Part shown: positions 20,373 to 32,979 of the stretch, piece by piece
Layout of the letters: each line of letters begins with the position of its first letter
Numbering within the stretch: position 1 is the stretch's first letter
Origin: Helichrysum umbraculigerum
Taxonomy: Eukaryota > Streptophyta > Magnoliopsida > Asterales > Asteraceae
Assembly (NCBI GenBank): GCA_949592205.1
Contig: CATIUR010000001.1
Span: 67,594,059 to 67,658,058, forward strand
Length of the DNA stretch: 64,000 nucleotides
Reading direction: 5' to 3'
Notes under the pieces: model-generated
What the model saw: only the letters and a program-made list of their open reading frames with translations
Database searches by the model: none
Told to the model about the DNA's origin: nothing
Position numbers and translations under genes: made by a program

Positions 20373-21889
20373 TGACTTAATTTAATTTTTGGCTATTACA
20401 TGCTCCATCTAATGATCTAAAGATGGTAACTTCCATTTTTAGTAAATTGTTATTATTACTTAATTTAAATATTATTAATAATAATTATTACCATTACATA
20501 GAAAATTGTAAGTGGTACAAAAATATTAACGATTTTCCGACTCGAAATATTTGATAAGTTATATTTTGTTCTAAAATATTACGACACGAGACTTAGTATT
20601 AAAATGAACACGATCATGAGACGTAATTACATCCGAATAATTATTTAAATGATACGGACAATTTGGACACGACAAAACTTGAGACGATAACAACTAAAAT
20701 GATATATACACGGACCATATATTAGAACAAATAGAACGTTTTAGTACAAACTATAAATGTATATATATATATATATATATAACCAATAACCAACGATGAC
20801 CATTTATATATATGTACGCGAACGATACGATAACTTATATATATATAAATGGATACGAGTTTGTTAACAAGTGTATTTATAAATATACAATCGATAAAGA
20901 CGAGATATATTTTTAACAAATAAATGGATGTTTTTGAAATATAAACGACGACTAGGTTTATATACGCGACATTAATAATAACGTATATATATAAACGACG
21001 GCGGTAAATAATATATATATTAGAATATATATATTCAACTAATAAGTATATTTAAATATATACTTATACGCAACGACTATTTCAACTCAATTATAACCAA
21101 CAAAATAAAATGTTATAAACATTTCAACTTAACGATTAGTCCATATACTTATGCAAAGTATATTTAATTGTGTCTAGGTATTTGAGAGGCACACTCGGAC
21201 TACCGTATATTACTAGCTGAAGACTTGCAAACCGTGAGTTCACAGCCCCTATTTTCTACTGTTTTAAATGCTTTTAAAACCAGGGGTGGAAAACATAGAA
21301 CAATATGTTATAACATGCTACTTGCTTTATTAAATAATTGCTCTGCATGTTACTATAAACTATTGATTAACATGAATGTGTTCGTGTTCTTAAACTTAAA
21401 CTGTTTATATGAAAGGTTTTCATATGTTAAACTTGAACTATTTTTATGAAATGATTTTTCATAACTATTTTGGAAATTAAGACAAACGCATCTTGGTACG
21501 ATCCTAGGTTTACGAGAGGTAGTTGTAGTGCACATAAGTCCCAGTGCTTACAACCTATAACCATTAGCTAGGTGACTCTAGCCACTGAGTATACAGATAG
21601 TACTATCGATTTGACAACCCTCCCAGGAACATAACTCGTTGGTCATTCCAACCACACGACGGCAGTCGTAACGCGGAGTGTATACTTAGATTGTTACTGC
21701 GGAAACAACACAACTTTTGGTCATGGATTGGTTATAGCACTAGGAGTCGTACTTTAACTTTAAAGGTGTCGCTCACCTTAGAGGGATCTTAGTCTGTATT
21801 TCCCACTTAAACTAAACAACTACTCAACTACTGTTTTGGGAAGGGTATTCCCTGTGATAACTGATAGGATAGGTGTTCCTACACGCTTG

Positions 21890-22210
21890 CTTTTATGGGA
21901 AATGTTTACTTAATTGTTAAACCTGTGTTTCCCGCAAACAATTATTTGGAATGTTTACTTTATTGCTAAACTTGTGTTCCTGCCAACTATCTGTTTGGAA
22001 AAATGTTTACTTGACTGCTAAACCTGATTTTCCTGTAACTATTGAACTGGAAATGTTTATTTGATTTATAAACTTGTGTTTCCTGCATACTATTTATTAG
22101 GAAATGTTTTTGATTAAACTTGTGTTTCCTAACGCATCAATTGAAATGGAGTAAGAATGACATTCTTACATTTAATAGGAAATGTTTTCTTTAATTAGAA
22201 TACTTGTGTT
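21890..22210 (+). repeat. Degenerate repeats in the F LTR
   Basis: About six to seven units of 60-70 bp share GGAAATGTTTACTT and AAACTTGTGTTTCCT. They are repeated in the 3' LTR at 32130-32450. The function is unknown. Confidence 0.6.
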
Positions 22211-22745
22211 TCCTACTATATATATAAACATTATGTTTGTGTACATGAATGATTTATACAAAACTTGATATAACTATATATATACAAAACCTGTGAATTC
22301 ACTCAACATTCAACGTTGACGGTTTACTATGTTTTTCAGGGAATTAGGATCTCAGGTACTGCATTTGCATTCAAGGACGTAGGCAACCCGACTATTTATG
22401 ATGCCACTTTTGGGACACTTGGATTTCCTTTGTATTATTAATTTCATTGGTTATACTTACGAAATCCCTCTTTGATAAACTAGTATTTTCAAATACTTTT
22501 GTTGTCTTTGACAACCCTACTTGTGTACGACTTTATAAGTCGTATCTTTTGTAATAACTTTAAACTTATGGCATCTTAAATATATATGTTCTGTATGATC
22601 ATATGCTCTGATACAGTGAATGCACTATTATAACGTCAGCACCCCCGCTGTTAAACTGTAAACTTAAAATGCTTTCGCTGATTAACTAAAGCTTCCGCTA
22701 AACCATAAATAAACGCAATTACCGATTTTTGGGGTGTGACAGACT

Positions 22746-22758
22746 TGGTATCAGAGCC
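22746..22758 (+). other. Primer-binding site of element F (initiator tRNA-Met)
   Basis: TGGTATCAGAGCC lies four bases after the 5' LTR end and is complementary to the 3' end of plant initiator tRNA-Met. It matches the PBS of E. Confidence 0.9.
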
Positions 22759-22895
22759 ATTGGTTATAGCGAACTAGAAGTCTTTAAGTGACTTAAAACC
22801 TTAGAGACCTAGACTATAGCCTTGGCTAACACATTTCTGCATTCATACCTTTGCATACGTCTAACACGACACACACAATTGCTTTGGTCACAGAT

Positions 22896-23687
22896 ATGTC
22901 TAGACAGAACCCGATCTATATCTCAGAGTCAGAGGAGGAGCCTGAGTATGCTAGTGATGAGGTTGTTTCTGAGACTGAGCATTCACATATAGTCCGTAGA
23001 GCTACTTCTGATGGTACTATTGACACACCACCATCACCACCCATTGATCCCACTACTCATATGTTAGGATCTATTTCCATGGCTAGACGCCACCTTGTTG
23101 GAGAGCCTTCTTATAGGCCTACACCTAGAAAGACACCGATGTCGTGTGTCAGAGATTTCCCTGTAGGACCCTCGTCATCTCGCGGCAAGGAGCCGATGAC
23201 TGAGGAGAGAGAGATACCTCATGAAGAGCAGTTATAGCAGAGGGTTAGACCTCCACACCTAGACTGGATGCCGCGTATTTTACGCCATTGGAGGACACTA
23301 GAGAGGATTCCTTCCATTTCTGAGACCGGAGAGTCATCACACTCACCTACACCTTTACATCTTACTGGAGAGCCTCTAGAGCTCACTATCCCTACTGCAG
23401 TTGCAGTTATCCGCACTCTTCTTGGATTTCATTATGATACACAGGATTCTATCAGGGGTTTGCGTAGTGATACCTCCCGACTAGTGGGAGATGTACTTTC
23501 TTTGTATGGACGTGTTGCTACTTCTGAGATGCATATTGATGTAGACAGGGAGTCTCCTGATGCTACTAGAGCACGCTTGATCAGGTTGGAGGGGCGTGTT
23601 AGTGTAGTAGGCGCTGTGATTGGATTTTGTGCTTTGATGGCAGTTGTCAGGATGATTGTGGGATGGTGTCTACCGTATTTCCATTAG
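22896..23687 (+). pseudogene. ORF0 of element F: acidic pre-gag protein with a C-terminal hydrophobic segment
   Basis: This frame of 264 codons runs from the ATG at 22896 to the stop at 23687, broken by one TAG at 23235-23237. The N-terminal third is acidic and Ser/Pro-rich (ISESEEEPEYASDE). The middle is basic, and the C-terminal part is predicted helical with heptad-like spacing. It ends in a hydrophobic stretch (VVGAVIGFCALMAVVRMIVG) that could span a membrane. The position between PBS and gag matches the extra ORF0 described for some plant gypsy elements such as the rice RIRE group (recall). E has an ORF in the same place. The apparent upstream start at 22851 is a TTG and is not used here. 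Function is unknown. Confidence 0.55.
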
Positions 23688-24378
23688 ACTGTACTGTATT
23701 TATGTTGTAGTAGGACTGTATTTGTGATGTATCAGCTAGATACTTTTGACTAGATGGATGTATTGGTTAAATCCGTCACATTTTGTAGATCATGACTAAT
23801 CTGATGGGTACATATATGTATTAAATCACATCCTTGTACAAAACTTATGTAAAACCTTTTGACCTATATATGATATATAACTTATGTTTGGTTTACATTA
23901 CTGTGTACGTTATGAGTGATATCAATTGGTGGTTGATTATCATAATATATCTATATTTATCACATACTTTATAAGTGATGATTTGATTAGGGTATCTTAC
24001 GAGTGCTCTCTATGGTTAGTGATGAACCATACATTGGTGTGTTAGAACAAAAAGTTAATCAACAAACCCTAGTGATCACAATTGGTGTTCTCAAAACATA
24101 CCACATCATAACAACCGATTCTTGTTTAGAACTCCTTTAGACCTGATTGTATCAAACGATGACGAAAAGAAACATGTAATTAGTGCCATATAATGACGCC
24201 TGGCCAACGTGATTATATTATACTAAGTACATGTGGGTGTTTCGAAGTCGATTTATACATAATGGGGATGGTTTAAATACAGATATACTATTTATTATCT
24301 GAACAATGTGAAACTTGGTTCTTCACATTCTTTCCATTGGCATTGACTTCTATGTTTTGTTCATCGCAGAACTGAATC
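23688..24378 (+). other. Spacer between ORF0 and gag of element F
   Basis: About 690 bp of AT-rich DNA without a supported gene. It could hold the gag leader or an internal splice or translation signal. I see none clearly. Confidence 0.5.
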
Positions 24379-26115
24379 ATGCCGCCTAAACGTAGGAATA
24401 CCCGGAACAGCCAAAGAAACCCTTCACCACCTCCTGCTGTTGAGGAGACGACTGAACAAATGGTTAACCGAAGGATTTCTGAAGCCCTTGCTCAGTATGA
24501 TACTGAGCGAAACCGCGGCGACAGGGTTAGCGGTAGTAGAGATACTGATCCGATTGCATCGGGCAGTAACCCTGAGAGTACCCAAAAGGGATGTTCGTAC
24601 AAACATTCCTAGCTTGCAAACCTAGCCACTTCCGTGGTACTGAAGGTGCCATTGGAATCATCCATTAGATAGAGAAAATGGAGTCTGTGCTAGATATTAG
24701 CCACTGTGCCCGTGACGACATGGTAAAGTATGCTGCATGCACGTTTTCTGATAAGGCATTGACATGGTGGAACGACCAAGTCCAAGCACTTGGACGTGCA
24801 AACGCTCATGCCCTAACTTGGGAAACTTTGAGAGCTATGATCACGGAAGAGTTTTGTCCCCGAAGTGAGCTGCAGAAGATTGAGACTGAGCTCTGGGACA
24901 TTACTATGGTTGGTGCTGATATCACAGGATATACCACCAGATTTCAAGAACTGGCACGCCTTGTACCACACATGATCACACCGAAGTACAAGCGCACTGA
25001 AAGGTACATCTGGGGTTTGGTGCCGCAGATCCGAAGCTTAGTGACTTCGTCTAATCCTGCCACCTTTAAGAGTGCTGTGGAACTAGCACAGCGTTTGACT
25101 GATGAGGCAGTTAGAATGGGAACCCTCACTAAGAAAGCTGCTTCAGGAAAGGGTGAATCCAGCAGTGCTGATGCTGGAAAGTCTGGAAAAGGAAAGCGTA
25201 AGTGGAATGACCGTCATAGTCAACAGAATAAGAAGCAGGCTGGAACCACAAAAGCTTACCTTGCTACCACTACTGAACAAAAGACTTACTTGGGGAGCAA
25301 GCCCAAGTGTGGCAAGTGTGAACGTCACCATGAGGGTGATTGTCTTTTCTGTGAGAAATGCAAACGCTGGGGGCATATGGCTCAATACTGTAGATCAAAC
25401 CCTGCTACTCAAGCAAATAGGGATCGCCCAGCTAATGGATGTTTCGAATGTGGCGAGCAAGGCCATTTCCGAAACAAGTGCCCTAAGCTTAACCACGGCA
25501 ACCGAAACAATCAGAACCGCAAAGCCAATCAGAACAACAACAACAACCGTGGAAACCCCATCAACCAACCAGCTCAAGGTCGTGTGTTTGTCATAGGAGC
25601 ACAGGAGGCACGCCAGGACCCCAATACTGTCACTGGTACGTTCCTAGTTAACAACCATTATGCCTCTGTGTTATTTGATTCTGGCGCCGATTTGAGTTTT
25701 GTGTCTAGGAATTTTAGACCACTATTAGATATAAGATCCCGTAGACTAGACAACAAGTACTCACTAGAACTAGCCGATGGTAGGTTGATTGAATCAGGAG
25801 AAATAGTACCTGGATGTACTCTAACTTTGGAGGGTCATCCATTCAAAATAGACCTACTGCCGGTAGAGTTGGGAAGTTTTGACATCGTAGTCGGTATGGA
25901 CTGGTTGTCGAAGTACCGAGCCGAAATTGTTTGCTTTGATAAGATGGTACGTCTACCATTACCGACAGGAGAAACTTTGGTGATACAAGGAGATAAGAGA
26001 GAGAGTGCCATTAAAATGGTTAATTGCTTGAAAGCCAGTAAGTATCTCCGAAAGAGATATCAAGCATTTTTGGCACATGTTGTAGAAAAGAAACCTGAGG
26101 AGCAAAGTTTAAATG
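24379..26115 (+). pseudogene. Element F gag and protease (frameshifted)
   Basis: It starts MPPKRRNTRNSQ at 24379. The frame is lost near 24603 (one-base loss by frame arithmetic) and a nonsense codon follows near 24665 where a Trp is expected. It then runs openly in a second frame. It contains the retrotransposon gag domain ('ALTWWNDQVQAL', 'EEFCPRSELQKIETELWDI', 'YKRTERYIWGL'), two CCHC zinc knuckles (25350-25391, 25440-25482) and the aspartic protease motif DSGAD at 25677-25691. A second frameshift near 26115 separates it from RT. Gag would form the particle and protease would cut the polyprotein; this copy could not make them intact. Confidence 0.92.
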
Positions 26116-28965
26116 ATACCTGTAGTGCGAGACTATCCGGGAGTGTTTCCTGACGATCTTCCGGGATTACCACCTCCGCGACAAGTCGAGTTTCATATCG
26201 ATCTAGTGCCAGGAGCAGCACCAATCGCTCGCTCACCTTATCGTTTAGCTCCATCAGAAATGCAAGAACTGTCTACACAGTTGCAGGAGCTTTTAGACTT
26301 AGGATTCATCCAACCGAGCTTTTCACCTTGGGGAGCTCCGGTTTTGTTTGTCAAGAAGAAAGATGGATCCATGCGGATGTGTATTGATTATTGAGAGCTG
26401 AACAAGGTAACTATCAAGAACCGATATCCGTTACCACGCATCGACGATCTCTTTGATCAGCTACAAGGATCGAGTTACTACTCGAAGATCGACCTTCGTT
26501 CTGGTTACCATCAACTGAAGGTTCGAGAAGAGGATGTACCGAAGACCGCGTTTAGAACTCGTTATGGTCATTATGAGTTCCTAGTCATGCCGTTTGGATT
26601 GACTAACGCGCCTGCAGTATTCATGGATCTCATGAACCGAGTGTGCAAACCATATTTAGATAAGTTTGTCATTGTATTCATTGACTATATTTTGATTTAC
26701 TCAAAGACGAAAGAGGATCACGAACAGCACCTGAAACTTATCCTCCAACTACTTGAAAACGAGAAGTTGTATGCTAAGTTCTCCAAATGCGAATTTTGGA
26801 TTAGGAAGGTTCATTTCCTTGTTCACGTGATAAATGATAAAGGAATTCATGTGGAACCGTCCAAAATAGAGGCGATCAAAAACTGGGAAGCTCCAAGGAC
26901 CCCAACCGAGATTCGACAATTTCTTGGTTTGGCTGGCTATTACCGGCGATTTATCGAAAACTTTTCCAAAATAGCCCAGTCACTCACCACCTTAACTCGG
27001 AAGGATAAGAAATTTGAGTGGGGAGAGAAACAAGAGAACGCCTTCCAACTGTTGAAACAAAAGTTGAGCACCGCACCGATTCTATCTTTACCCGAGGGAA
27101 CAGAGAACTTCATTGTTTACTGTGATGCCTCACACCAAGGCGTAGGTTGTGTTCACATGCAAAACGACAAAGTTATCGCTTATGCATCTCGTCAATTGAA
27201 GATTCACGAGAAGAATTATACAACTCATGACTTAGAGTTGGGAGCAGTCGTTTTTGCACTCAAGATTTGGAGACACTACCTATATGGTACAAAGTGTACG
27301 ATCTTCACCGACCACAAGAGTCTACAACACATATTCGACCAGAAAGAGCTCAACATGAGACAAAGACGTTGTGTCGAATTGCTAAACGATTACGACTGCG
27401 AGATTAAGTACCATCCGGGCAAGGCTAATGTAGTAGCAGATGCTCTGAGTCGTAAAGAGAATGTTAAACCTCGCAGAGTTCGAGCTTTGGTATTAACAAT
27501 CCACTCGAATCTCATCACTCAAATTCGTGACGCGCAACGAATAGCTTTCACCGCCGAGCGCATGAAAGACGAATCCCTGAAAGGAATGGAGAAACAACTT
27601 GAAACCAAAGAAAATGGAGTGTTATACTTCATAGACCGAGTTTGGGTACCATGCGACGATGAACTACGCAAGCTGATTTTGGATGAAGCTCACAAGTCCA
27701 ACTACTCGATTCATCCTGGTGCAGACAAGATGTACCAAGACGTGAAAAGTTTCTATTGGTGGCCTAACATGAAAAGAGACATCGCTACTTATGTCAGCAA
27801 ATGTCTAACCTGTTCAAAGGTCAAGGTCCAATACCAAAAACCTTCAGGACTTTTGCAACAACCTGAGATGCCACAATGGAAATGAGAACACATAACGATG
27901 GATTTCATCACAAAGCTACCGAAGACGTCAGCTGGAGCTGATTCGATTTGGGTGATAGTCGACAGACTGACAAAATCAGCTCACTTCATTGCTATCAAAG
28001 AGAACGACAAGTTGGAAAAACTGTCAAAGATCTATCTGAAAGAGATCATAACTCGACATGGAGTGCCACTTTCAATCATCTCCGATAGAGATAGCAGATT
28101 TACATCTCGTTTCTGGCAAACACTACAACGAGCTTTAGGTACTCGACTCGACATGAGTACAGCCTATCATCCACAAACCGACGGCCAGAGTGAACGAACG
28201 ATTCAAACGCTCGAGGATTTGTTAAGAGCGTGTGTGATTGACTTTGGAGGAAATTGGGATACTCATCTCCCATTAGCAGAATTCTCCTACAACAACAGTT
28301 ATCACACCAGCATACAGATGGCGCCATTCGAAGCACTGTATGGGCGCAAATGCCGATCACCACTCTGTTGGGAAGAGATGGGTGACAGACAACTATCCGG
28401 ACCTGAACTTGTCCAAGAAACCACGGACAAGATATCTCAAGTACTCAACCGATTGAAAACAGCGAGAGACAGACAAAAGAGTTACGCCGATAACCGACGT
28501 AAACCATTGGAATTTCAAGTAGGTGACAAGGTCCTACTCAAAGTATCGCCTTGGAAAGGGATAGCACGATTTGGCAAACGAGGAAAGCTGAACCCGCGAT
28601 ATGTTGGACCTTTTGAAATCCTTGCCAGGATTGGTCCTATCGCTTACAAACTTAATTTGCCACAAGAGCTAAGCAACATTCACGACATTTTTCACGTTAG
28701 TAACCTTAAGAAGTGTCTTTCTGACGAGACATTAATCATTTCTCCTGACGAGGTCTTGATTGACTCAAAACTAAATTTTGTGGAGAAACCCATCGAAATA
28801 ATTGACCGCAAAACCCACAAACTCCGACGCAGTCAGATCAAACTCATCAAAGTTCGTTGGAACTCGAAGCTCGGTCCTGTGTCTACTTGGGAACGCGAGG
28901 ATGAAATGCGAAAGAAATACCCTCAACTTTTCGAAAACGTGACCGAGACTCACGACTCAACTTAA
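26116..28965 (+). pseudogene. Element F pol: RT, RNase H, integrase, chromodomain (two nonsense codons, RT active site changed)
   Basis: A single frame runs from 26113 to 28965, with TGA at 26392-26394 (an Arg position in E) and TGA at 27883-27885 (a Trp position in E). The RT catalytic motif reads FIDY instead of FIDD (codon 26686-26688, TAT), removing a metal-binding Asp. RNase H (DASHQGVGCV), the integrase HHCC (HPGADKMYQDVKSFYWWPNM), the DDE region (STAYHPQTDGQSERTIQTL) and the C-terminal chromodomain-like segment (VRWNSKLGPVSTWEREDEM) are all present. It is otherwise colinear with E pol. The copy cannot encode active RT. Confidence 0.93.
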
Positions 28966-28986
28966 ATCTCGGGATGAGATTTCGCT

Positions 28987-28999
28987 AACGGGGGGAGAA
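28987..28999 (+). other. Polypurine tract of element F
   Basis: AACGGGGGGAGAA immediately precedes the 3' LTR start TGTGACAATCC. A stem-loop at 28964-28982 lies just upstream and starts at the pol stop codon. Confidence 0.88.
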
Positions 29000-30963
29000 T
29001 GTGACAATCCTCCATTTAGGGTATTAATCCTTTCTTAATTTCATGCATTACCTAGAGTAATTCCCTGATTAGTGAATTCAAAACGATTTTTATGTGTAAA
29101 GTTTTGTGAAACTTACTATGTGGTACGTGACGTATTAGACTTGTAGTTATATGTATATATAATTACGTACGAAATGAACATATTAAATTCGACAAACTGA
29201 ATACAATATAGTCGGTGATACGAAATAATTAATAATTCGAAAATTTTTAATTACAAATATTAGATATTTATATTATTGAAATAATATAATAACTTATACG
29301 TTTTATATTAAACGTATCATACTCGAATCATAAAGTTCCAAAAAGAACTTTAAAATACTTTTGAATAATTTTGTTTGAAATTATTATAGAAAAGTAGTAG
29401 AACAAAAATAAAACGGAAACCTTTAGACTGCTATTTAGGACGCGTTATACACGAACAGAAACAATTATAAAACGTACCTAAAGGTCGAAAATAATAAAAG
29501 TATTTATTTTCCCGTTACTGTTTTTGTATTTGGAACATTACTTCAAAATATAAATTCCAAATTTGACTGAAATCTGGCACGCAATTTCACCGTACAGTAC
29601 TTCTACTGTAACCAATTTTATTAATGATTTGATAAAGTATTTCATTTTTATGAATACAAATTACTAAGTCTAAAATATAAGTTAAATTAACGAATAATTG
29701 ATTTATACACGAAGTTACGGGTTAAAAACCCAAAGAAATAATGCACTTGAAAAATATCAGGAGACAACTTATTGTTCTCTCCATACTTCCGTTGAAAAAC
29801 ATAAAGTGTATCCCATTTTTATATCATTCCTCCCTCTCCATACTCTATGTACACAAAGTCTTCCCCAACCAACTCAAATAATTGAGTTGCTTCATCCCTG
29901 TGGTTTTGCTACTGGAAACAGAAAGCAGAAAGGAGCAAGAGGAACAACAAGCAAGAGATTAACCATCACCATTTAATTTCATCTTCATCTTCACAATCAA
30001 ACATACACACACAAATCAAACATCAAAAATGATCACATAATCGATCATCATCACCATCGACATAATCATCATCATCATCGCCGAATCGTCATCATCATCT
30101 CAATATCACCATCGTAAATCCATTGTGAGGAACTTTTTATTTCCTTAAAATATTACATAAATTTGTTTCTATACTTGTTACACCATGTAATTGTATCACA
30201 TTTATTATTGATAGAACATTTAAAATGAAGTTAAAAACTAAGAATAATGAATATGTATATATGGCTGAGACTAGCGACTGGTTTCATTCTTGATGTAAAA
30301 AGGAAATGTGAGAGACCTTAACATAAATACTTTATCTTACATTCAAAAACAAATAACTAAAGTTAGCCTAGTGGTTAAGTGTGATGGGTGTGGACCGAGA
30401 GGTCACAGGTTCGATACCTGTGACCTATTTTAATTTCACTTCTTTTTTTTAACAAACTAGAAATAAGGGGTTAAATACATATACTAAGCTTTCTATAATC
30501 AACAGCAAGCAACAGCCTGTTGGTTAACGCTTGCAATTTGAAACCAAAGGTCACGGGTTCGAGCCCCATGACCTGTTTTTGACTTAATTTAATTTTTGGC
30601 TATTACATGCTCCATCTCATGATCTAAAGATGGTAACTTCCATTTTTAGTAAATTGTTATTATTACTTAATTTAAATATTATTAATAATAATTATTACCA
30701 TTACATAGAAAATTGTAAGTGGTACAAAAATATTAACGATTTTCCGACTCGAAATATTTGATAAGTTATATTTTGTTCTAAAATATTACGACACGAGACT
30801 TAGTATTAAAATGAACACGATCATGAGACGTAATTACATCCGAATAATTATTTAAATGATACGGACAATTTGGACACGACAAAACTTGAGACGATAACAA
30901 CTAAAATGATATATACACGGACCATATATTAGAACAAATAGAACGTTTTAGTACAAACTATAA

Positions 30964-31025
<62 letters not shown>

Positions 31026-32974
31026 CCAACGACGACCATTTATATATATGTACGCGAACGATACGATAACTTATATATATAAATGGATACGAGTTTGTTA
31101 ACAAGTGTATTTATAAATATACAATCGATAAAGACGAGATATATTTTTAACAAATAAATGGATGTTTTTGAAATATAAACGACGACTAGGTTTATATACG
31201 CGACATTAATAATAACGTATATATATAAACGACGGCGGTAAATAATACATATATTAGAATATATATATTCAACTAATAAGTATATTTAAATATATACTTA
31301 TACGCAACGACTATTTCAACTCAATTATAACCAACAAAATAAAATGTTATAAATATTTCAACTTAACGATTAGTCCATATACTTATGCAAAGTATATTTA
31401 ATTGTGTCTAGGTATTTGAGAGGCACACTCGGACTACCGTATATTACTAGCTGAAGACTTGCAAACCGTGAGTTCACAGCCCCTATTTTCTACTGTTTTA
31501 AATGCTTTTAAAACCAGGGGTGGAAAACATAGAACAATATGTTATAACATGCTACTTGCTTTATTAAATAATTGCTCTGCATGTTACTATTAACTATTGA
31601 TTAACATGAATGTGTTCGTGTTCTTAAACTTAAACTGTTTATATGAAAGGTTTTCATATGTTAAACTTGAACTATTTTTATGAAATGATTTTTCATAACT
31701 ATTTTGGAAATTAAGACAAACGCATCTTGGTACGATCCTAGGTTTACGAGAGGTAGTTGTAGTGCACATAAGTCCCAGTGCTTACAACCTATAACCATTA
31801 GCTAGGTGACTCTAGCCACTGAGTATACAGATAGTACTATCGATTTGACAACCCTCCCAGGAACATAACTCGTTGGTCATTCCAACCACACGACGGCAGT
31901 CGTAACGCGGAGTGTATACTTAGATTGTTACTGCGGCAACAACACAACTTTTGGTCATGGATTGGTTATAGCACTAGGAGTCGTACTTTAACTTAAAGGT
32001 GTCGCTCACCTTAGAGGGATCTTAGTCTGTATTTCCCACTTAAACTAAACAACTACTCAACTACTGTTTTGGGAAGGGTATTCCCTGTGATAACTGATAG
32101 GATAGGTGTTCCTACACGCTTGCTTTTATGGGAAATGTTTACTTAATTGTTAAACCTGTGTTTCCCGCAAACAATTATTTGGAATGTTTACTTTATTGCT
32201 AAACTTGTGTTCCTGCCAACTATCTGTTTGGAAAAATGTTTACTTGACTGCTAAACCTGATTTTCCTGTAACTATTGAACTGGAAATGTTTATTTGATTT
32301 ATAAACTTGTGTTTCCTGCATACTATTTATTAGGAAATATTTTTGATTAAACTTGTGTTTCCTAACGCATCAATTGAAATGGAGTAAGAATGACATTCTT
32401 ACATTTAATAGGAAATGTTTTCTTTAATTAGAATACTTGTGTTTCCTACTATATATATAAACATTATGTTTGTGTACATGAATGATTTATACAAAACTTG
32501 ATATAACTATATATATACAAAACCTGTGAATTCACTCAACATTCAATGTTGACGGTTTACTATGTTTTTCAGGGAATTAGGATCTCAGGTACTGCATTTG
32601 CATTCAAGGACGTAGGCAACCCGACTATTTATGATGCCACTTTTGGGACACTTGGATTTCCTTTGTATTATTAATTTCATTGGTTATACTTACGAAATCC
32701 CTCTTTGATAAACTAGTATTTTCAAATACTTTTGTTGTCTTTGACAACCCTACTTGTGTACGACTTTATAAGTCGTATCTTTTGTAATAACTTTAAACTT
32801 ATGGCATCTTAAATATATATGTTCTGTATGATCATATGCTCTGATACAGTGAATGCACTATTATAACGTCAGCACCCCCGCTGTTAAACTGTAAACTTAA
32901 AATGCTTTCACTGATTAACTAAAGCTTCCGCTAAACCATAAATAAACGCAATTACCGATTTTTGGGGTGTGACA
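29000..32974 (+). mobile_element. Element F 3' LTR
   Basis: It is nearly identical to the 5' LTR. The main length difference is the AT microsatellite at 30966-31022, which is about 35 bp longer here. It ends GGGGTGTGACA and is followed by the TSD copy TCAGT at 32975-32979. Both tRNA-like modules are present, and module 1 is better preserved than in the 5' LTR. Confidence 0.95.
30966..31022. repeat. (AT)n microsatellite in the F 3' LTR
   Basis: About 28 AT units, against about 11 at the matching place in the 5' LTR (20759-20781). The length changed after insertion. Confidence 0.93.
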
Positions 32975-32979
32975 TCAGT

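Larger units (their letters stand above)
18793..22741 (+). mobile_element. Element F 5' LTR
   Basis: This is 3.95 kb, unusually long. It contains two tRNA-like box A/box B modules (20150-20220, 20300-20372), CAT/CATC-rich stretches near 19846-19910, an AT microsatellite near 20759-20781, and a series of GGAAATGTTTACTTGATT-type repeats at about 21890-22210. An 8-bp hairpin lies at 22526-22544. The 92-codon ORF at 19491-19769 is repeated in the other LTR only because the LTRs are copies. Confidence 0.95.
18793..32974 (+). mobile_element. Element F: complete Tekay-like chromovirus with very long LTRs
   Basis: This element is 14.18 kb in plus orientation. Its LTRs are at 18793-22741 and 29000-32974 (3.95 and 3.98 kb; about 13 substitutions by eye plus an AT-repeat length change), starting TGTGACAATCC and ending GGGGTGTGACA. 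The PBS is at 22746-22758, ORF0 at 22896-23687, gag-protease at 24379-26115, pol to 28965 and the PPT at 28987-28999. The TSD is TCAGT. It is the youngest layer, but its coding region carries two frameshifts, three nonsense codons and a changed RT active site. Confidence 0.96.

Noticed and set aside
22851..22895. Upstream start of F ORF0 at 22851
   Set aside because: The codon is TTG; the first ATG in frame is at 22896.
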